DNA of 57,258 bases from JACDCY01 sp964350145 (GTDB lineage Bacteria; Gemmatimonadota; Gemmatimonadetes; Gemmatimonadales; Gemmatimonadaceae), in NCBI GenBank assembly GCA_964350145.1, contig CAYGJL010000021.1, positions 1 to 57,258 of the forward strand, given 5' to 3'. Shown one piece after another: positions 17,494 to 26,077 of this stretch. Under the pieces are notes generated by a model that was given only the letters and a program-made list of their open reading frames with translations, was not told the DNA's origin and searched no databases. The position numbers and the translations under genes are program-made. The stretch's first letter is position 1, and every line of letters starts with the position of its first letter.

Positions 17494-19110
17494 CTACGCC
17501 AAAGCGTACAACTCGGTCACGTCCCGCCCCTGCGCCTTCATCACGATCTTGAACTCGTCCGGCTTGAGCAGCGGATCGTCCCGCAGCTCGAGCGCGAACC
17601 GCGCGTTCTTCTCCATCTTCTTGAGCAGGTCCTTCTCTTCCTTGAGCACGTACAGCGCCACGTCCGGGTGCAGTTTCACCACCACGTTCTCGCGCTTCCC
17701 TTCCAGCACCATCCGCTTCACCGATCGCTCCATCCGCCGCACGATGGTCTCGGGCGTGAACACGCGGCCCGTCCCGTCGCACGTCGGACACGCCTCGGTC
17801 ATGCTCTGATAGTGTGATTGCCGCACGCGCTGGCGCGTCATCTCGATCAGGCCGAGGTCGCTGACGGCGAACGCCTTGGTCCGCGCGCGGTCGCGCGCCA
17901 GCTGCTGCCGCAGCTCCTGCAGCACGCGCTCGCGGTTCGACTTGGTCTCCATGTCGATGAAATCGCACACGATGATCCCGCCCACGTCCCGCAGCCGGAT
18001 CTGCCGCGCGATCTCGCGCGCGGCCTCGGTGTTCGTCTTCAGGATCGTCTTCTCCGGATCCCTCTTCCCGGTGTAGCGCCCCGAGTTCACGTCGATGGAT
18101 ACAAGCGCCTCGGTGGGCTCGATGATGATGTAGCCGCCCGATTTCAGCTCGCACCGGCGCTTGAACAGGTTCCGGATCTCCGACTCGATCTTCATCTGAT
18201 CGAACAGCGGCACCTTGTCCTCGTACAGCTTCACCCGCTCGACCAGCTCGGGCGACATCGCCTTCAGGTACTCCACGATCTCGTTGTACACCTGGCGCGA
18301 GTCCACTGTGAGGCTATCCACCTTGGCGCTGAACACGTCGCGCACGAGTCCGCGCGTGAGCCCGGTCTCGCGGTGAATCAGCGCGGGCGCGCGGGTGAAG
18401 TTCGTCTTCCGCTTGATCTTCTTCCACTGCGCCATGAGCGACTGCAGCTCGCGCTGCAGCATCTCGGCGGTCACGTCCTCGCCGACAGTCCGCACGATCA
18501 CGCCGCCGGACTTCTCCGGAAGCGCCGCCGCGACCATCTCGCGCAGCCGCTGCCGCTCGGGGCCGGGGCCGATCTTCCGGCTGACGCCTACCTTGGACGC
18601 GCCCGGGATGTACACCAGGAACCGCCCCGCCAGGGAGATCTGCGCGGTGACGCGCGGACCCTTGGTCGAGATCGGCTCCTTGGAGACCTGCACTACGATC
18701 TCCTGCCCGCGCTTGAGCAGGTCCTGGATCTGCGGCTCGCCCTTCGAGCCGTTGCGCTTCCCGTTGGAGCCGCCGGCGCCGTTCGACCCCTTGGCGCTCT
18801 TTTCCGGCTTCTCCATCTCCGGCTCCGTCTCCGGTTCCGCGACGTCGGCGTTGCCGGGATCGTCTTCCTCGTCGTCGACTTCTTCGTCGGCGACGTCGGA
18901 GGCGTGCAGGAACGCGCTCTTCTCGGTGCCGATGTTGACGAACGCGGCCTGGATACCGGGGAGGACCGCTTCGACTTTGCCGAGATAGATGTCGCCGACC
19001 ATCCGGCGCGTCTCAGGCCGGTCCACGAGCAGCTCGACGAGCTGGTCGTCTTCTATGATCGCGACGCGCGTCTCGCGCTGCGCCGCGTTGATGAGAATTT
19101 CTCTTTTCAT
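17494..19110 (-). CDS. rng: Ribonuclease E/G family endoribonuclease
   Basis: 538 residues. The N-terminus MKREILINAAQRETRVAIIE and GDIYLGKVEAVLPGIQAAFV are typical of RNase G/E. The S1 domain is split at about 72-125 by an acidic then Gly/Asn/Lys-rich insert (EEVDDEEDDPGNADV...). The catalytic DNase-I-like part has DVNSGRYTGKRDPEKT and GGIIVCDFIDME with the magnesium aspartates, and the zinc-link CPTCDGTG is present. There is no long C-terminal degradosome scaffold, so RNase G is the better name. It trims rRNA precursors and decays mRNA. A 400-base leader lies upstream. Confidence 0.93.
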   Translation of the reverse strand: MKREILINAAQRETRVAIIEDDQLVELLVDRPETRRMVGDIYLGKVEAVLPGIQAAFVNIGTEKSAFLHASDVADEEVDDEEDDPGNADVAEPETEPEMEKPEKSAKGSNGAGGSNGKRNGSKGEPQIQDLLKRGQEIVVQVSKEPISTKGPRVTAQISLAGRFLVYIPGASKVGVSRKIGPGPERQRLREMVAAALPEKSGGVIVRTVGEDVTAEMLQRELQSLMAQWKKIKRKTNFTRAPALIHRETGLTRGLVRDVFSAKVDSLTVDSRQVYNEIVEYLKAMSPELVERVKLYEDKVPLFDQMKIESEIRNLFKRRCELKSGGYIIIEPTEALVSIDVNSGRYTGKRDPEKTILKTNTEAAREIARQIRLRDVGGIIVCDFIDMETKSNRERVLQELRQQLARDRARTKAFAVSDLGLIEMTRQRVRQSHYQSMTEACPTCDGTGRVFTPETIVRRMERSVKRMVLEGKRENVVVKLHPDVALYVLKEEKDLLKKMEKNARFALELRDDPLLKPDEFKIVMKAQGRDVTELYALA

Positions 19111-19512
19111 ATAAGCCTTGGGTCCGGCGGCGGCGACTCGACGCCCGCGCGGGACAAGGCCCGTGTTAGCTGTGGTGCGACACCGGCGATCTGCCGGCCT
19201 TCGCCTTGGGATCCTGCCGCTTCACGTGTGATCGTCCGCGGGTAACCCGCCGGCTGAGCCGCTGGAGGCGCGGTTTGCCGGACCCCGGGCTCCCGCGCGA
19301 TCTGCCCCCTTCAGGGCGGCACGCAGGCGACGGGCTGCGGGATTGGGGCAATCGAACGTGCATCGACTGCCCGTCCCACCAGCCGGCCGATTCACGAGTC
19401 GCACAAATCTGCCGGCTTAAAAAACGCTGGATGTACGCCGGGAAAGTTAGCGCTCGCGCAACCGTTCGGTCAATAGCGACAACGACTTAGCGGCCGCCGT
19501 AAAACCGGTTTA
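19111..19512. other. 402-base non-coding stretch between rng and the ICMT-like gene
   Basis: I see no gene, RNA, clear promoter or heptad array here. It should hold the rng promoter and a long 5' leader on the minus strand; RNase E/G leaders are often autoregulatory, but no conserved structure is recognisable by eye. A T-rich run follows at 19420 on the minus strand. Confidence 0.5.
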
Positions 19513-20070
19513 TCAGCCCCGGAAGGCCCTCAGCCCCAGCCAGACCAGCGCGACCACGAACACGAGCGCGGCCTTCCACTCGCCGTGCTTCATGTAAAGA
19601 TCGAAGCTGAACCGGTCCGTCGGCGCGTTCTCGCCCATCCAGGCCGTTCGCCGCGGAAAAAAAGCGGGCACGTTCTGCGCGTAGTTCGGATACTCCACCG
19701 GAAATCGACCCAGGATGTTGACCCGCTCGGCCTCGATCTTCGGCGCGTACACCAGCACGAAGAACGCGATCACCAGCAGCAGCAGCGACCAGTGCGCGGC
19801 GATCGCGAAGCCGGCCGCGATCAGGAAGCTGCCGAAGTACAGCGGGTTCCGCGTGTACGCGTACGGGCCGGTGATGGCGAGCTGCTCGTTCTTGCGGATG
19901 TGACCGCTCGCCCAGCCGCGGAGGAGCACCCCGAGCAGGGCGATAAAGCTGCCCACTACCAGTGGCAGCGGCTTGGGGTGGGCGAAGGCGAGGTACAGCG
20001 CCCCCAGCAGGAAGCCAAGGGGCATTCGAAGCTTGTGGGCCAGCTCCTGGTAGGTCACGCGAAAAGCCAT
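19513..20070 (-). CDS. Isoprenylcysteine carboxylmethyltransferase-like membrane methyltransferase
   Basis: 185 residues with about four membrane helices. The family core is visible: LLRGWASGHIRKNEQLAITG, PYAYTRNPLYFGSFLIAAGF and KIEAERVNILGRFPVEYPNY, the SAM-binding region of ICMT/PEMT-type integral membrane methyltransferases. Bacterial members methylate unknown lipids or small molecules. The start codon at 20070 directly abuts the first unit of the heptad palindrome at 20071, so ribosome binding would depend on that repeat (no Shine-Dalgarno except AGGACGC-like units). Confidence 0.85.
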   Translation of the reverse strand: MAFRVTYQELAHKLRMPLGFLLGALYLAFAHPKPLPLVVGSFIALLGVLLRGWASGHIRKNEQLAITGPYAYTRNPLYFGSFLIAAGFAIAAHWSLLLLVIAFFVLVYAPKIEAERVNILGRFPVEYPNYAQNVPAFFPRRTAWMGENAPTDRFSFDLYMKHGEWKAALVFVVALVWLGLRAFRG

Positions 20071-20175
20071 GCGTCCTGCGTCCTGCGACCTGCGCCCTCG
20101 CCGGCTTTGTCATGACCGCGCGTCCGTTGCTCCGTGGCCTGACAGGGCGCAGGCCGCAGCACGCAGGACGCAGGG
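20071..20175. repeat. Inverted pair of heptad arrays, unit GCGTCCT
   Basis: The left array is GCGTCCT, GCGTCCT, GCGACCT, GCGCCCT (20071-20098). The right array is AGGGCGC, AGGCCGC, AGCACGC, AGGACGC, AGGG (20144-20175), its reverse complement. The 45-base centre is unrelated to known elements. It fills the gap between the acyl-CoA dehydrogenase stop and the start codon of the methyltransferase gene. Confidence 0.88.
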
Positions 20176-20188
20176 TAGTTCCCCGTCA

Positions 20189-21406
20189 TCAGTCTCTCAT
20201 CTCCCGCAAAATCTGCCTTGCTATCACCATCCGCTGGACCTCCGATGTCCCCTCTCCGATCTCACAGATCTTCGCGTCCCGCATCATCCGCTCCACCGGA
20301 TAGTCCTTCGTGTACCCGTATCCGCCGTGGATCTGCACCGCTTTAATCGTAGCTCGCATCGCCAGCTCCGAACAGAACAGCTTCGCGATCGCAGCCTGCT
20401 TGGTGAACGGCTTCTTGTGCTCGGCCAACCAGGCGGCGTGATATACCAGGTGCGTGCCCGCCTCGATCTCCGTCGCCATGTCGGCCAGCGGGAAGCTCAC
20501 GCCCTGGAAGTTGGAAATCGCCTGCCCGAACTGCCGCCGCTGCGACGCGTAGCGCAGCGCCTCCTCGTACGCGCCCTCAGCGATGCCGAGGGCTAGCGCG
20601 GCCATACCGATGCGCCCTGCGTCGAGCGTCTGCATGAAATTGAGAAAGCCCTGCCCTTCCTCGCCGAGCAGATTCTCCTCCGGAACTTCGGCATCCTCGA
20701 AGTTGAGCGACCGCGTGTCCGACGCGCGCCAACCGAGCTTGTCTTCCTTCTTGCCGGAAGTGAACCCGGACGTGGCCGGCAGCGAATCGTCGTGACCCAG
20801 GCCCGCCGCGTCCGCCTTCGCCCGGTCGCACGTCTCCTTGGTGATGATGAAGGAGCTGATCCCCTTCGTACCGATACCTGGCGTCGTCACCGCCGTCACG
20901 ACGAACACTTCGCCGACGCCGCCGTGGGTGATGAACACCTTCGATCCGTTGAGCACGTACCGCCCGTCCTTCTTTACGGCGGTCGTCTTCGTCCCGCCGG
21001 CGTCGCTCCCTGCGCCGGGCTCGGTCAGCCCGAAGCCCGCGAGCACCTTTCCGGCGGCCAGCAGCGGGACGTACTTCTCACGCTGCGCGTCGGTACCGAA
21101 GTGGAAGATCGGCGAGGTGCCGAGGGTAGTGTGCGCGGAGATCGTGATGGCGTGCGACGCGTCCACCTTGGCCATCTCGTGGATGACGCTGACGTAGGCG
21201 AGCAGGTCGAGTCCGGACCCGCCCATCTCCTCGGGCCACGGAATGCCGAGCAGGCCGAGATCCACCATCTTGCGGACGTTGTCCCAGGGGAATTCGCCGG
21301 ATTCGTCGTATTTCGCCGCGGTAGGCGCGATCTCTTCGCGCGCGAAATCGCGGACCATGTTGCGCACTGCGAGGTGCTGTTCTCCGAAATACAACGAATC
21401 ATCCAT
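20189..21406 (-). CDS. Acyl-CoA dehydrogenase
   Basis: 405 residues. The FAD-enzyme signatures are complete: AGFGLTEPGAGSDAGGTKTT, NGSKVFITHGG, the middle-domain EVPEENLLGEEGQGF, RRQFGQAISNFQGVSF, IHGGYGYTKDYPVERMMRDA and the catalytic glutamate in ICEIGEGTSEVQR. The size and the EGTSE motif fit short/branched-chain dehydrogenases such as isovaleryl-CoA or butyryl-CoA type. The nearby AtuA/carboxylase/enoyl-CoA hydratase operon makes a role in branched acyl-CoA breakdown plausible, but recQ separates them. Palindromic heptad elements flank the gene on both sides. Confidence 0.93.
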   Translation of the reverse strand: MDDSLYFGEQHLAVRNMVRDFAREEIAPTAAKYDESGEFPWDNVRKMVDLGLLGIPWPEEMGGSGLDLLAYVSVIHEMAKVDASHAITISAHTTLGTSPIFHFGTDAQREKYVPLLAAGKVLAGFGLTEPGAGSDAGGTKTTAVKKDGRYVLNGSKVFITHGGVGEVFVVTAVTTPGIGTKGISSFIITKETCDRAKADAAGLGHDDSLPATSGFTSGKKEDKLGWRASDTRSLNFEDAEVPEENLLGEEGQGFLNFMQTLDAGRIGMAALALGIAEGAYEEALRYASQRRQFGQAISNFQGVSFPLADMATEIEAGTHLVYHAAWLAEHKKPFTKQAAIAKLFCSELAMRATIKAVQIHGGYGYTKDYPVERMMRDAKICEIGEGTSEVQRMVIARQILREMRD

Positions 21407-21442
21407 GGTGTGAATTCTATCAGATCTACCAGCTAGCGCGGT

Positions 21443-21543
21443 GTCCGTTACCCGTTTTTCCGTTTCGCGTTGGGACGTTCACTGACGGATGCGAGTCCGT
21501 TCGTAAACGTCCTAACGGGCAAACGGAAGAACGGTCAACGGGA
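21443..21543. repeat. Inverted heptad palindrome, unit CCGTTTN
   Basis: CGTT recurs every seven bases in the left arm (CCGTTAC, CCGTTTT, TCCGTTT, CGCGTTG, GGACGTT, 21444 onward). AACG recurs every seven bases in the right arm to 21543. The arms are reverse complements with few mismatches (for example GGGACGTTCACTGACGGA against TCCGTTCGTAAACGTCC). It lies between recQ and the acyl-CoA dehydrogenase gene. Confidence 0.88.
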
Positions 21544-21576
21544 ATCGCGCCAGCAGAAGTTGCGGCGATGCTTGTG

Positions 21577-23319
21577 TTACAAGCAGTTATCACAACTTCT
21601 ACAATTCCGCATCCGCGCCGCGGACTTGTCCCCGAAATAGCGCAGCACGAACGTCCGCCGGCAGTACCTGGTCTGCGCGTATTTCTGCATCATGTCCAGC
21701 TTCGCCATCTCCGCCCGCCGGCGAGTGTCGAGCGCGTCCCAGTCTACGTCCAGCTCCTTCACGCTCCGCGCGCCCGTCAGGGCCAACCCGCCGCCGCTTC
21801 GGTCCCACGCGATGAACTGCCGCGCCGCGAGCGTCTCGAGCACGGGCGTAGCGCCCGCCACCCCGCCGAACCCGGGCGGTAGCCCGCTCAGGTCTATCGT
21901 CGCCCCGGCGTAGAGGTTGTCCCGCGCCACAGTCCATAGCGCGCGCAGCAGCCCGATCTCCAGCTCCGCGCCCTCGCTCAGCTCTTTTTTTATTCGCGCG
22001 TGCGTCGCCAGCAGCCGCACGGTCACGAGCGACGATGACGCGCCGACTGTCTCGACCGCGCCGGCCGAAGTGAGTACGCGGATCGCCGCTTCCACGTCGC
22101 GCGCGCCGATGCCGGTGCCAGCCGTGGCCGCCAGCGCGTCGGGGTCTGCGGCGGTGATCCCCGTCCCGTTGGTCGCGCGGAGCAGCGCGCCGAACACCCG
22201 CTCGACGGTCTTGCGGTCGGGGTGCGCCGCCTTGATGAAGAACTCGTGCGTAAACCTGTCCTGATAGGCGTGCAGCAGCAGCACGTCGGAATGATCTCCG
22301 TCGCGCCCGGCGCGTCCCGCCTCCTGATAGTACGCTTCCAGCGTGCCCGGCATCGCGTAGTGGATCACCAGCCGCACGTCGGGTTTGTCGATCCCCATGC
22401 CGAACGCGTTGGTCGCGACGATCACGCGAACCTTGCCGGTCATGAAGTCGTCCTGCACCTTGCGCCGGCGGTCAGCGGCGAGCCCGGCGTGGTACGCCGC
22501 GGCGCCAATGTCCGCGCGGGTCAGCACGCCGGTGATCCTGTCCACCGCCTTGCGCGTCGGCGCGTACACCACCGTCGTACCCCGGTTCTCTAGCAGCGCG
22601 TTCACCATCACCTGGTCCTTTTCCTTGTCGCGCCGCACGGACTGCACGGCGTACGACAGGTTGGTCCGGTCGAAGCCGGTGATGACGACTTCCGGCTCGC
22701 GCAGCCCGAGGTGCGTGATGATGTCGGTGCGCACGTGCGGCGTCGCCGTCGCGGTCAGCGCTATGCACGGCGGCGCGCCGAGCCCGTCGCGCACTTCGCG
22801 CAGGCGAAGGTAGCTCGGGCGGAAGTCGTGCCCCCACTGGCTCACGCAATGGGCCTCGTCTACGGCCAAAAGCGAGACACCTATGGATCGCAGCCGCTCG
22901 ACGAGCCGTTCCGATTCCAGCCGCTCGGGCGCGACGTACAGCAGCTTGATGTCGCCGGTGGTCGCGCGGGCCAGCCGGTCGAGCGAGTCGTTCAGCGACA
23001 ACGTGCTGTTGAGGAATGCGGCGCCCACTCCCTTCTGCGTGAGGACGTCCACCTGGTCCTTCATCAGGGAAATGAGCGGCGAGATCACCACGGTCAGCCC
23101 CGGGAGCACCATCGCCGGGACCTGATAGGCCAGCGACTTGCCGCCGCCCGTCGGAAGCACGACCAGCGTGTCGCGTCCCGCGAGCGCCGACTCGACCGCG
23201 GCGAGCTGGCCGGCGCGGAACTCGGTATAGCCGAACGTGTCACGCAGTACGTCGGTCGCCGTGCGGGGACCCGCGCCCCGTTTTGTCCCGCGGGTCCGAG
23301 TTGCTGCAACGCTTGTCAT
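21577..23319 (-). CDS. recQ: ATP-dependent DNA helicase RecQ, short form
   Basis: 580 residues. RecQ superfamily 2 helicase motifs appear in order: motif I LPTGGGKS, Ia VVISPLISLMKDQ, II VDEAHCVSQWGHDFRPSY, III ALTATATP, V VIVATNAFGMGIDKPDVR and VI YYQEAGRAGRDG. A winged-helix-like part follows, and the zinc cysteines (YCRRTFVL, then CRSCDNC) are at the extreme C-terminus. No HRDC domain is present. It acts in recombination repair and fork restart. Start is ATG 23319; a GTG at 23367 would add 16 low-complexity residues. The preceding small membrane gene ends 67-115 bases upstream. Confidence 0.92.
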   Translation of the reverse strand: MTSVAATRTRGTKRGAGPRTATDVLRDTFGYTEFRAGQLAAVESALAGRDTLVVLPTGGGKSLAYQVPAMVLPGLTVVISPLISLMKDQVDVLTQKGVGAAFLNSTLSLNDSLDRLARATTGDIKLLYVAPERLESERLVERLRSIGVSLLAVDEAHCVSQWGHDFRPSYLRLREVRDGLGAPPCIALTATATPHVRTDIITHLGLREPEVVITGFDRTNLSYAVQSVRRDKEKDQVMVNALLENRGTTVVYAPTRKAVDRITGVLTRADIGAAAYHAGLAADRRRKVQDDFMTGKVRVIVATNAFGMGIDKPDVRLVIHYAMPGTLEAYYQEAGRAGRDGDHSDVLLLHAYQDRFTHEFFIKAAHPDRKTVERVFGALLRATNGTGITAADPDALAATAGTGIGARDVEAAIRVLTSAGAVETVGASSSLVTVRLLATHARIKKELSEGAELEIGLLRALWTVARDNLYAGATIDLSGLPPGFGGVAGATPVLETLAARQFIAWDRSGGGLALTGARSVKELDVDWDALDTRRRAEMAKLDMMQKYAQTRYCRRTFVLRYFGDKSAARMRNCRSCDNCL

Positions 23320-23434
23320 TCGAGCTGGGGGCGGACCGGTAGAGGTGGCTGGGGGCGCGGCTGTCACGAACGATAAGCCACGAACCGCGAGCCGTGGAAC
23401 CGGTCCATTCGGGGCGCAACCTTACGCCCCCGGA

Positions 23435-23599
23435 TCACACCCTGGGCGTTCTCCCGCCCGCGAATCGAAGGATAAGGGCCGCTCCCAGGAGGACGATCCC
23501 AGCCATCCGGAGGTAGGTGGAGTCGCCCCGGATTCCCAGCGCGAACAGCACCAGGGCCGTGAGCGCCAGCGACAGACGGATCGCCAGTAGCCGCGGCAC
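23435..23599 (-). CDS. Small two-helix membrane protein (54 residues), unknown function
   Basis: The reading frame starts with GTG at 23599-23597, sharing one base with the TAG stop of the enoyl-CoA hydratase gene, and ends TGA at 23435. The product begins VPRLLAIRLSLALTALVLFA and has a second helix YLRMAGIVLLGAALILRFAG, with a short positively charged tail GRTPRV. Coupling to the upstream gene, the clean hydrophobic pattern and GC-rich third positions support it. It could serve as a membrane anchor; no family is recognised. Confidence 0.6.
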   Translation of the reverse strand: MPRLLAIRLSLALTALVLFALGIRGDSTYLRMAGIVLLGAALILRFAGGRTPRV

Positions 23600-24366
23600 T
23601 ACTGCTTTTCGCCCTTGCGCGAGAACGTCGCGACTCCATCGCGAAAAGCAGTCGTGGCGCGCGCCTCCGCGTTGCTCGCCACGCCGACGGCCAGACTCTC
23701 AATGAAGCTCTTCCCCTCCGATTCATAGAAGAGCCGCTTGGTCAGCCGCACCGCTTCGGCGGGCAGCTCGGCGAGCTGCGCCGCGCACTGCTCGATCTCG
23801 TCCCTGAACTTCTCCGCCGCGATCACGCGCGTGATCAGGCCGATCCGCTCGGCCTCGTGCGCATCGATCAGCCTCCCCGTCGCGACCAGCTCGAAGGCGT
23901 GCTTCTCACCCGCGCTGCGGCGGAGCATCGTCATGACCATCGCCGGCACGAAGCCCACGCGAACCTCCGGGTAGCCGAAGCGCGCGTTGTCGTGCGCAAG
24001 CGCGATGTCGCAGGCGTTGGCGAGCCCGCACCCGCCGGCGAGCGCGTGTCCCTGTACTCCGGCGACGACCGGCTGCGGCAGGTTGCGGATGGCCATGAAA
24101 ACATCAGCCAGCGCCTGCGCGTCGGCCCGGTGCTGGTCGGGCGTGGCGTCGCGCATCGCGGACAGCGCGTCCAGGTCAGCGCCGGCGCAGAAGTCGTTGC
24201 CTTGCCCGGTTATCAGAACGACGCGCACCGTCGGCGATTCGCGGATGTGCTCCAGACAGAGCCGCAGCTCGTCCGCGGCCACGCGGTCCAGCGCGTTCTT
24301 CTTGTCGGGGCGGGCGAGGATGATGTTCGCGACCCCGCCGCCTTCCTCGCACAGCACGCGCTTCAT
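23599..24366 (-). CDS. Enoyl-CoA hydratase/isomerase family (methylglutaconyl-CoA hydratase-like)
   Basis: 255 residues of crotonase fold. ARPDKKNALDR, the oxyanion-hole segments DFCAGADLDAL and VQGHALAGGCGLANACDIAL, the catalytic-loop YPEVRVGFVPAM and the C-terminal helix AVRLTKRLFYESEG are all present. In an operon with acyl-CoA carboxylase and AtuA genes it probably hydrates the product of the carboxylase, as LiuC or AtuE does in leucine or citronellol breakdown. ATG 24366 overlaps the stop of the preceding gene by four bases (ATGA). Confidence 0.87.
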   Translation of the reverse strand: MKRVLCEEGGGVANIILARPDKKNALDRVAADELRLCLEHIRESPTVRVVLITGQGNDFCAGADLDALSAMRDATPDQHRADAQALADVFMAIRNLPQPVVAGVQGHALAGGCGLANACDIALAHDNARFGYPEVRVGFVPAMVMTMLRRSAGEKHAFELVATGRLIDAHEAERIGLITRVIAAEKFRDEIEQCAAQLAELPAEAVRLTKRLFYESEGKSFIESLAVGVASNAEARATTAFRDGVATFSRKGEKQ

Positions 24367-24719
24367 GCCCGCGCTCCCGGAAGCTTCAGCGTCTTCGCCT
24401 CGGCGTCGGGCACGTCGAGGACCATGCGGAGCAGCGCCGTCGAGAACACCTTGCCCTGCGCGTCAGTCTTGAGCGAGATCGTGCCGCCGCCGTCGAGCGC
24501 GCCGTGCAGGAGAAAATTGAGAGCGCGGAGGTTCGGCAGCTCAAATCGCTCCACCGGTCCGGTGATCATCCCCTCAAAGTGATGCGTCACACGCTCCGCC
24601 GTCACTTCGCGCGCGAGCAGCTGGTACCACGCGGGGTCGAGCGCGATGACGCCCACGTTGGCGGTGTCGCCCTTGTCGCCCGAGCGGGCGTGCGCGACGT
24701 CCAGCAGCCGCACCTTCAT
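24363..24719 (-). CDS. AtuA C-terminal-like protein
   Basis: 118 residues, MKVRLLDVAHARSGDKGDTA. The ARSGDKGDTANVG motif marks the small domain that is fused to the C-terminus of AtuA/DUF1446 proteins in many bacteria but here is a separate gene. It overlaps the atuA stop and the enoyl-CoA hydratase start by four bases on each side. It presumably forms a complex with AtuA. The biochemical activity of AtuA itself is unknown in the Atu (acyclic terpene) pathway. Confidence 0.85.
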   Translation of the reverse strand: MKVRLLDVAHARSGDKGDTANVGVIALDPAWYQLLAREVTAERVTHHFEGMITGPVERFELPNLRALNFLLHGALDGGGTISLKTDAQGKVFSTALLRMVLDVPDAEAKTLKLPGARA

Positions 24720-26077
24720 GCGATGATCTCCACGGCCGTGCGCACCTGGGTCTTGTCTATCAGCGCGGGCCAGTACGCCACTATCTCCTCGACTTTCGGC
24801 CGCCCGCCCGCGAATCCCGTGACACTCGGCGGGCCATTGAGCACCAGCGGCGCGATTTCGCGCGTGAACCGCTCGACGGCTTTCCTGTCCGGCCCGCGGA
24901 CGCCGAACCGGAGCTGCACCTCGGGCACGTCGCCGGCCGCGCCCGCCAGCGGACCATGCGTGGAAGAATGTCCCACCAGCTCGGCGAGAACGTGGTCGAA
25001 CCGCAGCCCCAGACGGTCGAGCCGTTCGCGCAGGATCCGCTCGGCGGCGCGCGCCTTGTCCACCGCGTCGGGCCAGACGTACACGAGAGTGCCCACCGCC
25101 TTGAAGCCCGCGCGATACGCGATGGAGACCTTGAGCTTGTCCGTCGGGGGACGGCCCTTGATCCCGTGCACGCGCACGCGGTTCTCCCCCGCCTGCTCGA
25201 GCTGGATCGTCGTGAAGTCGGCGACGACGTCCGGAGTGATGTACGACGTCGGGTCGCCCATCTCGTACACGAGCTGCTCGGTCACGGTCGGCACGCTCAC
25301 GCGCCCGCCCGTGCCCGCGTGCTTCGTGATGGTGAACGTGCCGTCCGGCGCCGCCTCGGCGATCGGGTAGCCGACGTTGGCAAGATCGGGAATGTTGCGC
25401 CAGTCGTGCATGCAGTTGCCGCCCGAGCACTGCGCGCCGCACTCGATGATGTGTCCCGCGACGATCCCGGCGGCGAGCTTGTCCCAGTCGTCGGACGCCC
25501 AGCCGAACTCGTGCCGCAGCGGAGCCATCGTGAGCGCGGTATCCGTCGAGCGTCCGGTGATCACCACGCTCGCGCCCTGCGCGAGAGCTTCCACGATCGG
25601 CTCCGATCCGATGTACGCGTTGGCCGCAATGACGTCGCCGCGCACGAGGCTCAGCGGCTCGCCGGTGTCCATGTTCTCGAGCGCATGGCCGGCACCGATC
25701 AGCTCGTCGATGCGCGGAAGCAGGTCGTCGCCCGTGACGACGCCGATCTTGAGCTTCCCCGCGGCGCCGCGCGCCTTCGCCATCTCCATCACCGCCGCGG
25801 CGCACGCCGGCGGATTCACGCCGCCCGCGTTCGCGATGACGCGCACGCCGCGCTCCGTGATCGCGGGCAGCACGCTCTCGACTGCGCCCACGAAGTCGCG
25901 CGCGTACCCCATGGCTGGATCGCGCTCCTTCTGCTTCTGCAGGATGCTCATCGTGACTTCGGCGAGATAGTCGAGCATGAGGTAATCGATCTCCCCGCCC
26001 TCCGCCTGCCTCCGCGGCGCGTCGAGATCATCCCCCCAAAAACCCTGCCCCGCCGCGACGCGAACGATCTGCTTCAC
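24716..26077 (-). CDS. Acyclic terpene utilization AtuA family protein (DUF1446)
   Basis: 453 residues. Family landmarks are AAGQGFWGDD, EIDYLMLDYLAEVTMSIL, VIANAGGVNPPACAAAV, VVITGRSTDTALTMAP, HIIECGAQCSGGNCMHDW and VYEMGDPTSYITPDVVADF. AtuA is required for growth on citronellol/geraniol in Pseudomonas, yet the reaction is not established; homologues also occur beside leucine-type carboxylases. The GTG start at 26077 overlaps the carboxylase stop by four bases (GTGA), which decides it against a longer shadow frame to 26731. Confidence 0.87.
   Translation of the reverse strand: MKQIVRVAAGQGFWGDDLDAPRRQAEGGEIDYLMLDYLAEVTMSILQKQKERDPAMGYARDFVGAVESVLPAITERGVRVIANAGGVNPPACAAAVMEMAKARGAAGKLKIGVVTGDDLLPRIDELIGAGHALENMDTGEPLSLVRGDVIAANAYIGSEPIVEALAQGASVVITGRSTDTALTMAPLRHEFGWASDDWDKLAAGIVAGHIIECGAQCSGGNCMHDWRNIPDLANVGYPIAEAAPDGTFTITKHAGTGGRVSVPTVTEQLVYEMGDPTSYITPDVVADFTTIQLEQAGENRVRVHGIKGRPPTDKLKVSIAYRAGFKAVGTLVYVWPDAVDKARAAERILRERLDRLGLRFDHVLAELVGHSSTHGPLAGAAGDVPEVQLRFGVRGPDRKAVERFTREIAPLVLNGPPSVTGFAGGRPKVEEIVAYWPALIDKTQVRTAVEIIA

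Noticed and set aside
17818..19245. Plus-strand reading frame of 475 codons
   Set aside because: Antisense to rng and rich in His/Arg/Leu without any domain.
19111..19512. RNase P RNA, SRP RNA or tmRNA in the long gap upstream of rng
   Set aside because: None of the conserved core sequences of these RNAs could be found on either strand.
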